Assembly (NCBI GenBank): GCA_933228675.1
Contig: OW121740.1
Coordinates: 1,488,001-1,552,000, forward strand
Length of the DNA: 64,000 nucleotides
Source: Stomorhina lunata
Taxonomy: Eukaryota > Arthropoda > Insecta > Diptera > Rhiniidae
Direction: 5' to 3'
Below are positions 46,081 through 58,000 of the stretch, piece after piece. The notes beneath the pieces are model-generated. The model did not search any database and was not told where the DNA came from. It worked only from the letters and a program-made list of their open reading frames with translations. How positions within the stretch are numbered: the first letter of the stretch is position 1; every line of letters starts with the position of its first letter. The translations under genes and the position numbers were made by a program.

Positions 46081-46957
46081 AAATTTTCTTGATTTCTATC
46101 CTAGCCCTTAAATAATTGCTTAATATTTGCTAACAATCGGTTAACTTACGACTTCAATATATCAACGACTAAAATACGATCTCAGATAAATCGCTTCACT
46201 TTAATAGATCGTATAACAGAATTACATTTAATTTACTAAAACACTATAATTAAACAAATTAACAATTTAAGCAGCGACTATAAATAGAAAAAAAAATAAG
46301 ACTTAAGTTAATTAGCACGTTCATTTAACTTTCGTGATCAGTGTTTAGACAAAATATTACATTTTATAATTTATGCATTTATTCCCACACTTGCAATCAA
46401 GTTATATTTTAACTTAAATCTTCTATAAATTCAAAATAATTCAAAAAATGTTTATTATTAGGCGAATTAGTCGTCGCATCTACTATCTCCTACTGCAAAT
46501 AATTTTAAAAATATTTCAACATTTTCTTGAGCAAATAAAAATGAAATAAACTCAGACAGAGAGTGGAAACAAAAGTATATTTAACAGCATATAATAATAA
46601 CAATAATATTACGAGTATTATTATTAATACTATTAATAAAAAGCTAAAAGAAAACAGACTGATAACAGGGAATTCTTATTTACATATGATTAGTTAATAC
46701 TTGTACTATATAATTATGTATTAAAATATGCAACAATGATAACAGATACTAAAACAATCAACTTATTTGGACTAAATCCCTCCGTGAACAAATTGTAGAC
46801 AGATAACATACTCTAGTGATAATGTGCTCCTTGATTTTTTATAGAAACGATACTTTAAACTAGTTAATACTATAATGGTAGTTTCTATTAACACTAATAC
46901 ATACAGCGCCGGTAAAAGTAATAGTACGCTTTTATTTTTCTTTCATTAAGAAACAAC
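46081..46957. other. AT-rich spacer with a possible small gene
   Basis: Contains TATAAATA at 46279, initiator-like TCAGTG at 46341, the small frame listed next, and ATT/TAA trinucleotide repeats near 46590-46640. Confidence 0.4.
46448..46549 (+). CDS. Possible 33-residue small ORF, cationic amphipathic
   Basis: ATG in a good context (TCAAAAAATG) opens MFIIRRISRRIYYLLLQIIL and ends KMK at a TAA. The peptide has an Arg-rich start and alternating hydrophobic and charged residues that could form an amphipathic or membrane helix. The first 50 bases are GC-rich for this desert, and TATA and initiator motifs lie upstream. No homologue is known to me. Chance is the more likely explanation, but it deserves a conservation check. 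Confidence 0.18.
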   Translation: MFIIRRISRRIYYLLLQIILKIFQHFLEQIKMK

Positions 46958-47050
46958 AGCAAACAAATAAGAAAGCGTATTAGTCATTAAAGCCCGAATA
47001 TTTGATTTCCAAATCCACTAAGGTCAAAAATGGACCAACCTCACAGGCAT
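46958..47050 (+). repeat. TATACCC repeat, 5' fragment
   Basis: acaaataagaaagcgtatta, gtcattaaagcccgaatatt and ccactaaggtcaaaaatgga match the 5' 90 bp of the family; the rest is missing. Confidence 0.6.
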
Positions 47051-47694
47051 TGTCAAATAGTATGGTCTTTACTCGAATAATGTTTGCTCGATTAATCGGA
47101 AAAATTAAACTGACTTATATAAAAATTAAAATGGCTTATTTCAAATAAAGATTTATTTTAGTAATTTTCGACAAGTAATCAAGTTACTCGAGTAAAAACA
47201 TTGCAGTACCTTAGAATAGAATATTTAGCAACGGACGGAATAAAAATAATAAGGCCAATAGGGATCCTAAGTTACTCAAAGCTAATTACAGGAAATTGGT
47301 CAAGAAGCAGAGGCATTGCGTGGAAAATTCCAAACAATTGTACTAATCTATCAACAATATCTTAAGAATTTTCTCAATTTTTGTCCAATCAGGTGAAGCT
47401 GAAAGTTCTACAGTAGTCAGTAAGAAGTGGTCTATCTCATAAAGATGGTAAACAAAACAGTCATGGCGTGGCTAAGTTTGAAAGAATTTACGGTTATACC
47501 AATGATATTATGGAAGTTTCCTTAAGTTTCATTCAAAGAGAGAAAACTGGAAGCACTATAATAAGATGGCCAATGGGTATCCTACTACTACTCAGTGCTA
47601 AGTTTGGAAGAATTAACGGCTCTACTAGGATATCTTTAAAATGTCCCTAAGTTTTACTTAATAAGTATTCCGAGAGAAAATAGCGGATGCTTGT
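47051..47694. other. Spacer with CGAGTAA-rich segments
   Basis: Segments rich in ATTCGAGTAA/TTACTCGA at 47070-47210 reappear in inverted form at about 48490-48600, on the other side of the next repeat. They may be the arms of an older element. Otherwise nothing recognised. Confidence 0.35.
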
Positions 47695-48420
47695 AAATAT
47701 TTGTCTTAGACCCACCTTTTAGTATACCAATAGGCTTATCATCTTATCATATCACTTTCTGAGCCGATTTAGCGATGTCCGTCCGTCTGGCTGGCTGGAC
47801 CCCCATGTAAACCTTGTAATCAAACTACAGGTCGCAATTCTAAAGATAATTTGATGAAATTTGGAACAGATAATTTTTGATAATGGGACCATGGCTATTG
47901 AAATTGGTCAAAATCGGTCCATTATTTATGGTACCTCCCATAGGTCCCACTTCCCGGAATTGGTATATTGGCCACAAATATCAATATTTTTTCATGAAAT
48001 TTAAAACAAATACTGCTTATATAAACTAAAATCACTGTACCAAATTTCGTTGAAATCGGTCCACATTTGCCCATAGCTCCCATACAAACTCTTCTGTCAA
48101 AAAGCACTAAATCACTAAAACGCTAGTAAATCTAAAGATAATGAAAATTTTGAGTTTATTTTTGCATACATAATTTTCGTAACAACTGTAATCAATTTGC
48201 CATATTTCGAGATAATCGGTCCACATTTGACCCTAGCTCTCATATAAGTCCAAATGACGAAAACAGGTTGAATATATAAGTTTTGAGAAAATGTTTGTAT
48301 GATGGCAAAATTTAGCAAATATTTGTCGTTACATAGGAAAAATAACACCTTTGACCTTAGTGGTAAAGGGTATCGTATGGTCGGGCTTGACCGACTATAG
48401 CGCTTTCTTACCTGTTTTTA
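47695..48420 (-). repeat. TATACCC repeat, lacking only the 3' hairpin
   Basis: From aaatatttgtcttagaccca, ccttttagtataccaatagg and gatgtccgtccgtctggctg through cggtccacatttgcccatag to aagggtatcgtatggtcggg, cttgaccgactatagcgctt, tcttacctg followed by poly-T. Reverse orientation. Confidence 0.85.
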
Positions 48421-50703
48421 TTAATTTTTTTTTTTTTTGTTTGTTTTTATGTTTTATTGTGAATTTTTAAACTTTTTTGTTGTAGCAAAAGTTTATGAAA
48501 ACTCGAGTTATTTTTAAATAAACATTTTATTCGAGTAATTTTTAACGATTAATCGATTTTCCGAGTAATTTGGAAATTCCATTTTCAAGTTATTTGATTA
48601 CTCAAATAATTAAAAATCGAGATTTTCAGAATTCTCATCCTTGTGTTTTCTAGTTATAAAAAACTTAATGCTAAGCGTAAATGTAGTTTCAAAAGAAATT
48701 TGATAAAAAAAAATGAACAAGTAAACCTGATGTATGTGAAACAGCACTTATATTTCAAAATTTTTAAATTATACTTATTTTCAAAATTAGTTTAAAACGT
48801 TTAGTTTTGAGATATGTATCATATATGTACTTATGTATCTGAAAACTTAACGCTTAAAACTAAATTAAAAAATGAGTTACTATCCATTTCAATGCGATAT
48901 TTTTCAACAAATAACAATAATTATTGAAGAAATTGTTCAAATATTGAATAAAAAACATACAAAATCAATTCCATTTCAAAAATATAAAGTTTTTTATTCC
49001 GAAAAAAATCTCGTTTAACTTTTCTATAGAAGCAAATATGTCGTTCCATTTCGCAACGGAATTGAGCTCTGTGACATGGCGGTTAATTCGAAAATTCTGA
49101 AATATACAGCTATATTACAAACACTCAGTTCCGTTCAGAAGTGGAATGATTTCAATTAAAAAATTGTGTTTTTAAATATTTCAAAGCGTTTAAAATTTTT
49201 CGGAATGGTTTCAATTTCAAACGAAATATTAAATATTCTGAAATACAATTAATCCTGTTTTTATTTAATAAAAATATCTTTTATGGTTAAAAAAGTTTAA
49301 AAAGTTATAGTTTTTTTTAAAATTTGAGATTTTTTTAAGAATTGTTAAATGCTGGTGAGAACTATCGATATAAAATCTATAATTTTTTTTATTTGTATTA
49401 GAAGCAGTTTTTAAAAGAAATGATGGGGAGTATTAAAAATGTGTTATTATTTTCGATTTATTCTTACCAAGTTTGCCCATTAAATCCTCTAATACATAGT
49501 CTACTGCCATGATTTCGGAAATATATTTTTAAATTTCAGATTGTTGCGTACTAAAGGTAAATTTTGTATCTTAAATGAAAATGTAACCAATGAGTTTTTT
49601 TTATAAATTTACAATTTTATAAAACAATGCATATCCAAGTAATTTTTTCATGCAATGAACTTTAATTATTATTTTATTTATTTTTTTTTAATATTTATTG
49701 AATCTTTAAATTTATTAAACCTGTTTTAGGTATTTAATTTTTAAAAACAATTAACAATAACATTGAAAAAATACTAATGGAAAGCAAAAGTTAACTAATG
49801 GATTCTGTATGTGTAAAAAGATATTATTTTGTTTTATAAGCCAAGACGAAATCACAGACGTTAATTCTCACCAATCAGCAGCCAATGTGCTAGCCGAGAT
49901 ATCGTGTTAACTCTAACGCACTTATAAGTCGACTGACTAAAAGCAATCGATAACGGCTGGAAAAGTTTTGGGAGATCTTGTTTGTATAAGCAGAGAATAA
50001 AACAAAAAGTTTAAAACATACAATAACAATTTACACAAATAATGCTCAAATCGTCATAACTCAAAAGATTTTTAAAGTTTCATGCCATTTCATTACTTCA
50101 CTTTTTAATGTATTTGCATTCTTTGAAGTAAGATTACAAACATAAACCAGAACTAGACGGTGGACGAAACTGTCAAGTACATTTAAGAGACGTCAAAAGT
50201 ACATTTAAAAGACATCATCTTCATGTAAAAAATGTCATTATACATTTTGTTTGCTATTTTTTCTATTTTTTTGTGCTTAGTAAAACATATGATCGCACTC
50301 TATGAGGTACTCTATGATTACAAACATCAAATTTTTCTAAAATTAAATATCTTATAGGTTAAAGGATTTTGCTAAATTAAATTATAGAAGAAGTGGAATT
50401 TTAAAAAACTCTTGATTTTGGAATATGACAGTGTTTTAGCAAATAATTATGTATATGTGTGTATTTATATTGCTTACACACAGATACATATTGACTTATA
50501 TCAGTACGAAATAATCGTGGCATTCGCTCGCTCACCAAAAAAAATATTTTTCAGTTAATACAAATAAACTCAATTCATTTAAATTCGTTCTCTTTTTTAT
50601 TAACACTAAAGAATTGTTAAACAAAGTTACCATGTGCTAAGGACAAAATTTGATTTTTAATATGTAAGAAAGTCTTACTTATTAATTGGTACAAAATTGT
50701 TTT
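48421..50703. other. AT-rich desert with a hairpin
   Basis: At 49036-49152 TCGTTCCATTTCGCAACGGA and its diverged inverted partner TCCGTTCAGAAGTGGAATGA form a hairpin, probably a small MITE relic. A GC-richer 130-bp patch at 49850-49980 is unexplained. No gene seen. Confidence 0.4.
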
Positions 50704-51195
50704 CTATACCCTTCACCACCATAAGGGGAAAGGGAACATATATTGGGTTTGTGCTGATGTTTTAACGCATAGAAATATTGATCGACTCAGAATCACTCCC
50801 TGAGTTATTTTAACAATGTCCGTCCGGCTGGCTGGCTGGCCGGATATCCATGAAAGCTTGTTATCTATGTACAGGTCGTAACTTCAAAGATAAATTAATT
50901 TTAATGTATGTATAAATCAGTGCACCTAATTTTGTAGCGATATAAATCTTATAAATCTAAAGCTCTTACAAATCTAAAGCTAAATGCATTTTTTTACTAA
51001 AACTTTGCTAAATATTTTGTACATATTAACCATCAGGCCCTTAGCCGGAATCTACTTAAATCTCGAAATTTTTAAAAAATAAATTTAACACTTAAGGAAG
51101 ACTTGATAAAATGTTGGTCTATAATTGACCTTAGTAGTAAAGGATATCATAAGGTCTGTCTTGACCAACTGTAGCTTTTCTTACTTGTTTTTTTT
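50704..51195 (-). repeat. TATACCC repeat copy
   Basis: Starts ctatacccttcaccaccata and aggggaaagggaacatatat, passes gatcgactcagaatcactcc, caatgtccgtccggctggct and ends ggatatcataaggtctgtct, tgaccaactgtagcttttct, tacttg plus poly-T. Deleted interior. Confidence 0.8.
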
Positions 51196-52437
51196 GCGAA
51201 CATTTTCTCAAAATTTTTTAATATTTAAGCCATTTCTGACAGTTGGTCTAACATGTTAACACAAAAGTTAACTTTTATCTGCACAATTTTGTGTTTATTT
51301 TAATTCTAGATCTGTGGCTTGGCGCTAAAAGAGCCAATGTCAATTTTTTGCTGTTTTGAATTAATTATTGCATAAGATTCTCTTCTTTATTATATTTTAT
51401 TTGGCTCCAACAGCTAATCTCTAAGTTAACTCAGAAAATATTTTTAAGGGTTTTTCTGGACAATGTTACTATGAATTTATATGGAAAATAAAAACTTTAA
51501 AACAATTTTCTCAAAACTATATTTTTTGACATTTGACATTAAAATATTAATTTAGATGTTTAGAAGTACATCAACAAAAATAAAGATTAGCGATATACAT
51601 TAATGAAAACTCTGTATATAAAGTTGATAATATAATCAAAAATTTGTTTTTGGATTTAAAAGAACCTTCTTCCGAAAAGTTATAAAAAAATTGAGAATGT
51701 TAAAGGTGAAGTTAAAATTTTTTTAAAACTTATATTTCGTTTGAATTAAACCATTTTTCGTTATTTTTTTAACACTTGTCCTGTATTTAAAAAAGTGTAA
51801 CGCATATAACATTTGTGGGTCAATTTTGCAAAATTCAAAATATTCAAATATTTTAAACTAAATGTACAAATTGCTTAAGTTTTTTTAAAAACGCTTTCTC
51901 AAAAGGTCTACAAAAATAAGAATTTAAATTGTAATAGTAATTCCTAACAATAATCGTACAAAATTTAAAAATATCAGTGCATTTAAAAAAATAATGAGCA
52001 AATTAAACTCTTTGGGCAATTTTGACCCATTAATACAGGATAAGGGTTAAGAAATACGTAATTAAAAAAATCGATGGATCCATTGTATATATTTTATAGA
52101 AACTTATTAAATATTATAAAAATAAATTTAAAAAATTTTTTTGTGCTAAAGAATTTTTAATACAATATTTGTTTTCGTAAAATTAAAAAGTATTGCAAAA
52201 ATTAGAAAAAAAAAAGTTTTTTTTTACATTTTATAAATCATTATTTTCTTATATAATAGAATTGTCTGTAACTGGTCAAATGAGAAATATCGTTATAGAA
52301 TATCAATACTTTTTACTAACATATTTTTACCTTTTTCGTCTAATGCTAAATTCAAAAATGATCTGCATCGCTTTGTCACCGCATAGCAAAAAGTTTTTCA
52401 ATTACCATTGTTACTTTTTTTATCGTTTATCCCAAGG
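51196..52437. other. AT-rich desert
   Basis: No gene, RNA or bounded repeat recognised. Confidence 0.5.
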
Positions 52438-52620
52438 CATATATATTAAAGGTAATTTCACTTACTTTCATTAAATATTAATAAAGGTTTTTGAAGTTTG
52501 TATTTCTACGTCATATCAAATATAATGTTACCACATTATAAAAAAGTATTTTCTTTTTTTTGGAATTTTTTTTAATAAAATGTGTAATGTGTACAACATA
52601 AATTATACATAAACAAAAGC
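52438..52620. mobile_element. Decayed relative of the P-like element
   Basis: CATATATATTAAAGGTAATT followed by tcactt matches the 22673 TIR with substitutions. The next blocks tttttgaagtttgtat, gttaccacat and aataaaatgtgtaatg follow the same order as in the interior of that element (tttgaagtttgtat, gttgccacac, aaatgtgtag). The opposite terminus was not found. Confidence 0.5.
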
Positions 52621-52928
52621 TATTGAAAGAAAAATACTATAGAGACCAGTATACAGGGTAAAATTGCATACAAAACACATTTTATTAAAAAAATAGAATT
52701 ATTACGTTTTGGTGCGAACGTCTACAAATAGTAACATACGTAGGTCTATGATGTCGTTGTCTGGATGTCTTTATATATAACAGCAAATTATTATTGCAAC
52801 TGACAAAATTGTTACATTTACCTTGAGAATATTTTCATTTGAAATTTTGTATTAAGCATTTTAAAGTATTTTATTGTCGCCAATTTTTGACGTGAATAAT
52901 ATCGGGATTTTAATAATTATAATATAAA

Positions 52929-52960
52929 AGCCCTATGCTCCACTGAAAGTCAAGGATAAC
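52929..52960 (+). repeat. CR1/L2-like 3' tail remnant
   Basis: aaagccctatgctccactga followed by aagtcaagga matches the last 30 bp of the elements at 7620 and 46047. Confidence 0.45.
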
Positions 52961-53052
52961 AGAAGAATAATAAAAAAGCAAATTACAGATTATTTTAGTG
53001 AACTAAATCTTATGAGTTATATTATAAATAAATAAACACAATATATAATGTA

Positions 53053-53880
53053 CCTGCTTGTTCCAGAGCATCAATGGCCATACCAACGCACCGGCACTTG
53101 CAATTGATTAAGACCTTTATGGAAAGTAATTAACACACGGGCCTGCATGGCGGGCACCAACCAGTACAGCAGATAATGAGAGCTACTCAAAATGATCACC
53201 AATTGACGATCATTATGATAGGGGCTTAAGGTTAATGTACCGTTGCCCAAATTTGTTAAAATCTGAATGATATTGGACCAATTGACGCAACATAGCATTA
53301 TTGGTGCCAGCACCAACGAGACCCATTGTGAAGATGGCATTGAGAGCTAACTCAACATCACTGTCGGGAAAAAATTTACTCAAGATATCCAAAATATTAA
53401 GTTTAGGATTATAAGCTGAAATCAAGCCCAAAGCTAATGGTACAGAGCATCTTATGCAGGGCTCACAATAACGCAATAGATTGCCAAACGAACGATATGC
53501 CATCTCAGCACCAATATATCTCCCATGGCAACTAGAGCAATAACCAATACAGCCATAGTTTGAGTAGCTGGTAGATATTTTTCTTCTCTTTTTCGTTTTT
53601 GGCCTTGTAATAAATTGTTAAAATTAAACTTAATTAAGTTTATATACATTTATTTACACTTTACTTTCTCCTTGTTACCGTAACTGCTTCTGCGACCTTT
53701 TGACAGCTCAAATACAGGAGACCCTATCCAAGGACAGGCAACGGGTAAAAGTGTCCTTCAAGTCTGTTTTAGTTTGGAACGTAATTTGCAGAAAAAATTT
53801 GGTAGTTTCTACAATAAAAGAACCTACACCAAAAAGAGTCAATGACAATGGAGTTATACCAATAATTTCTGCTTCAATAT
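53053..53880 (-). pseudogene. Rpn1: Broken copy of 26S proteasome subunit Rpn1 (PSMD2)
   Basis: Minus-strand pieces align in order with the toroidal repeat and C-terminal part of Rpn1: IVETTKFFLQITFQTKTDLK + DTFTRCLSL (53860-53730), LLYLSCQKVAEAVT, a lysine/glutamate patch, [109 protein letters not shown] and [10 protein letters not shown]. At least three frameshifts and several deletions (including the helix after NDRQL and about 50 residues before the charged patch) rule out a working subunit. It stops at 53053 with CAG|GTACAT, which looks like a splice donor, so it may derive from a genomic duplication rather than a spliced mRNA. Confidence 0.85.
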
Positions 53881-55055
53881 TTATAAAATTATATTTGGAC
53901 TTCAATATTTATAAAATTATATTTCAATATTTATTTCTATTTTCAAAATTTATGAATGAAAATTATGAACGAATTTATAAAACTTCAAATGGTCCCTGCA
54001 ACTACAATGTCAGCTATGTGTTTTTTCCCTTAATACCTAGAACATCAACATAGCTAATCGAAATTGTATTTAATGTGTACAGTTATTATATAATATCCTG
54101 CCTAATTTCTATAGCAACTGGTAAAATATAGTTAAACTGTTAGATATGAAGATATACATGCCATAAAATGTATTTAAATTTTTACACATAACACATATTG
54201 TCGGCGCACCGTCAGGAAAAGAGCGAAAACTTAATATAATATGGTAGCTTTATTTCTATAGAAATGTCGGAACCCACTAAAATTGTCAGAAAGTGAAATT
54301 AAATTTAGTAACCTGAAGTGAAATTACCTTCATTATAATCTACCTTGGTTTATCCTATTATATCACTTTCAAAACTTATATGAGTCTTCTTTTACAATTT
54401 TTTTTATTGATTTTTATATATATTTTTTTTAATTTTATTATCATTTGCCTCCGTTTAACAACATTTTGTCCGTAATAACTTTTATTAAAATTTACAATTT
54501 ATAGAAAATTTTTCAAAAATTTATGTTTTATAGAAAAATTTTTTTTAAAGTTATTCGAATTTTTCGAAAATACACTTCATAGTAAATTTCCAAATTTGTA
54601 TATTTAGTAAAATTCAAAGTTTCCTAATAAACCACCCATTTTTCTAGTAGTTGAGCCACCCTATCAATTTTGCTATAAAACTGGAAAGATACTAAGAAAC
54701 TGAAAAGGTACTAATTTTATCCCAAAAACAGATTTGGTACTAAATAAATAGATACGTCAAGAACTCCGAACAAGGTTTTGGCTATTTACTTAAATATTCA
54801 ACGTTCTCTTTTTTTACTATGAATTTTGACAGCGCAATGATTTTTTGACTCATACAAAAAAGGGAACGACTGCTAAAGTGTAACTATCTAGAATTGAAGA
54901 ATTTTATTTCTTTCCATTCGTTCCTGCAGGCATTTGTGTAAAAACTCACATTAAATTTGCAGTATTTTGTTCTTCGGTAAAATTTCTCTGCATCGTTGCA
55001 TTATAAAAAAAATATAAGTTTGCTATCAAGGAAAATTTTTAGAGAATAGGAAAAT
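53881..55055. other. Upstream region of PNISR
   Basis: AT-rich. A GC-richer block at 54190-54235 and ATTTTGACAGCGCAATGA at about 54822 lie upstream of the start codon. The 5' UTR and promoter are expected in 54800-55055. Confidence 0.4.
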
Positions 55056-58000
55056 ATGTTTTCCGGTGGTGATTCGAGTGACGGGTTAAATAGTTTAAAT
55101 CAATTAGGTGCTTATGGATTTGTTAATCAAGTTGCAGTTTCAAATGCGATGGCTGCTGGTCAAAATATTGATTGGGCCCAATTGGCCCAGCAATGGATTC
55201 AGATGCGCGATAACGCGGCAATTGAAACAAAACCTGAATCTAATGCGAGTAATAACAATAAATTAGCTGAGGCAAGTTGCTCAAGTTTAAGATTTGAGGA
55301 AAAGGGTGAAGCTGATATGGACATGGATGATGAAGAACAATGCGATGATAAAGTATCCCAAAGGACAAACAACGATTTTGCTTCTAATTCGACAACACAT
55401 AACAACATAAATCAACCTTGGTTCTTTAGCGATGGAAGAACTTCTCAAATAGGTATGGAAATGGTTAAGTTTTAATAAATTGAAGTAGTTCTAAAGTTAA
55501 ATAACAATGCAGCGCCTCAAGCCACAGGTAACAGCCAATGGATGCCTTGGTCTAATCGAGATGATTTGCCGCATAATTTATCTAATCAGAATAATGTAGG
55601 TATTAGGCCTGCAAATCCTACTGCCCATATCCCATCGTTGTTAAAAATTACTGTGCCGCATCCGAATGAAATAAGAGTAATGCCCGATGTTCCCAATCAG
55701 ACAGAAAATATGATGGATGCAGCGAAAAGAAAAGGATTGCCAGCATGGATAAGGTATGTACAAAAATAGAATATTTGATAAAAAATATTGTAGTTTAAAA
55801 AAAAAAAAAGGAAAAACATACTAAAGTCAGTCAAGCACGTCTATTGAGCAAACATCATGGTAACTCACCAATTTCTTTTGGAATGTAATCGGAGAGATCA
55901 ACTTAAGCAGCACATAGTTGGAGTCCTCCACAAGGCATGTCAGGAAAGATCTTCGTATGTCCTCATACATACGAAGATAAGAACAAAATCCTTTAGACAG
56001 AAACTCGTACCTGGTAGCGTTGAGCAACATTCATAGTGAAACGCCAACTCCGGGTTTCAGGTTTACGTATTAATATAATTAATATAATATGATTGAGATC
56101 GGGATGGAGCAACCGATTAAACATTTTTTGGTCCCGCTTAAACCTGCAGTCCCCAACGTATGCAAAGCATTTGGTATGGGTCCTCATGACACCCCCTACA
56201 TTTTCAAGTTAACCGTCAACCCTATTTCACTTAGTCCTAAGGATTTGTGGTCTGATCCAGTAATAGTACACAATTTATTTTCCTTGATCTCCAAATAAAT
56301 TAAATATGTTACAATAACAACAATAGCCTTGCCACTAATGTTAACCGATTTTCAACAAATTAGAAATTGTTAAAACTTAGAAAAATAAGTGTATTTTATT
56401 TTGTCATAAAAATTTGTTCGAGATTTGTGAACATTTATGTCATTTTCTTATATGGAAGGATCAAGTTTGGAACGAATGTCACAAGAAAGGGGTTCTATGG
56501 GAGTTATTGTCAAATGTGAAGCATTAATTTTGCATCTTTACAAATAAAATACATAATTCAATAGGCTTAGTTAATGTCAAAAGACATTGATATATCGACC
56601 AAAAAAATTAAGATGGGTGACGGCTCAATGTTTGTATGCATTGCAAGCATCAACAGAAAATTCTAATGCTTTTTCCACCTTTTGTGATATAGGATATAAA
56701 TAAACTTGTAATACATTGAACTTATTAAAAATGAATCTAAACTTTCAGAGAGGGATTAGAAAAAATGGAACGTGAAAAGCAGAAACAATTAGAAAAGGAG
56801 CTGCAAAAACAGGAAACAGACTCATCTGAAGAAGATAATGCCTCCGATAAAAAAAATCTAATAAAATCATCTTCAAATGGTGTTGTAAGTACTATTTATA
56901 ACATTTTATTTTTTAAATTAAATTTTTTCCTATGCATTTTTTTATATTTCAAAACAAATCAACGCAGGTGACTGGAGTCTTAGATGAAGATAGCTCTGAC
57001 AATGATGATTTTTCTGAAATAAAAAATTCGAAAGAAGATTCGGAAATTATTTTAAAAAATGCAAACGAGGAAGATGCACCCAATTCTCCTGTTGGCAGAA
57101 CATATGAGCAAAGGCTATCAAATTTGGCAAGTATTTGATAATTAAATAATAACTATCATTAATAAAAAGGATTTCCCATTTTTATTTTATCTTTTTTATC
57201 AATACAAATGACATAGATGATAGCGGTACGTCGAACTCTAACTGAACTTTTGCTTGAAGCAACTAATGAAGAAATTTCAAAAGTTGCTGAGGAATCTATT
57301 AAGTCGTTCAAAGCTAAAGGTAACTATTTATTTTTTAATACTAAAAGAGTTTTATAGTTTTTTCGCAGCAGACTTTTCGAGCACGTGTAAGTCTATATTT
57401 GTAAGAAAAGTAATCGTTTTAAGAATTTCTGTTTTGTTTAAAAACTCCTTATAATATGTAATAAAATGTACATTTTACATATACAAAAAAGCGTCATCAG
57501 CTCAAGTGATCCGCAAAAGCGCTTTATCTACTTTAACCGGAAAATTAGGTAAGTTATTTTCTGATTTTATTTTTCTAAATTGCATAAACTTGTTATAAAA
57601 TATATAGCTTTTTAATATGGAAAGTATTGTATATAATAAATTAGGAAACACTGTATATAATTACCCATTTGAAATTAATGAAAACATAGAAAAAAAAAAC
57701 AAATAACAGTTCACGTTCACATTTATTTAAAACTTGATTTAACTTAAGAAATTTAAAACGGACAGTACTTTTTAATTCTCTTAAATAGAATTAGTTGTGC
57801 AGTTCTATTTCTTTTATTCTTTCAAAAACTATTTGAATTAGCACAAACTAAATTATAGGTTTAGCAGCTTATGCCGACAGCTCAAGTGAAAATAGCAGTG
57901 ATGATGAGCGCGATCCCTCAAAGAAGACAACAGGTCGTTCTGATAGCGAAAATGATTCAGAAGAAGAAATACGGGTAAAAAATTAACACAAACAAAAAAA

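Noticed and set aside
53700..54053. 117-codon plus-strand frame
   Set aside because: Antisense to the Rpn1 pseudogene at its 5' part and AT-rich noise after that.
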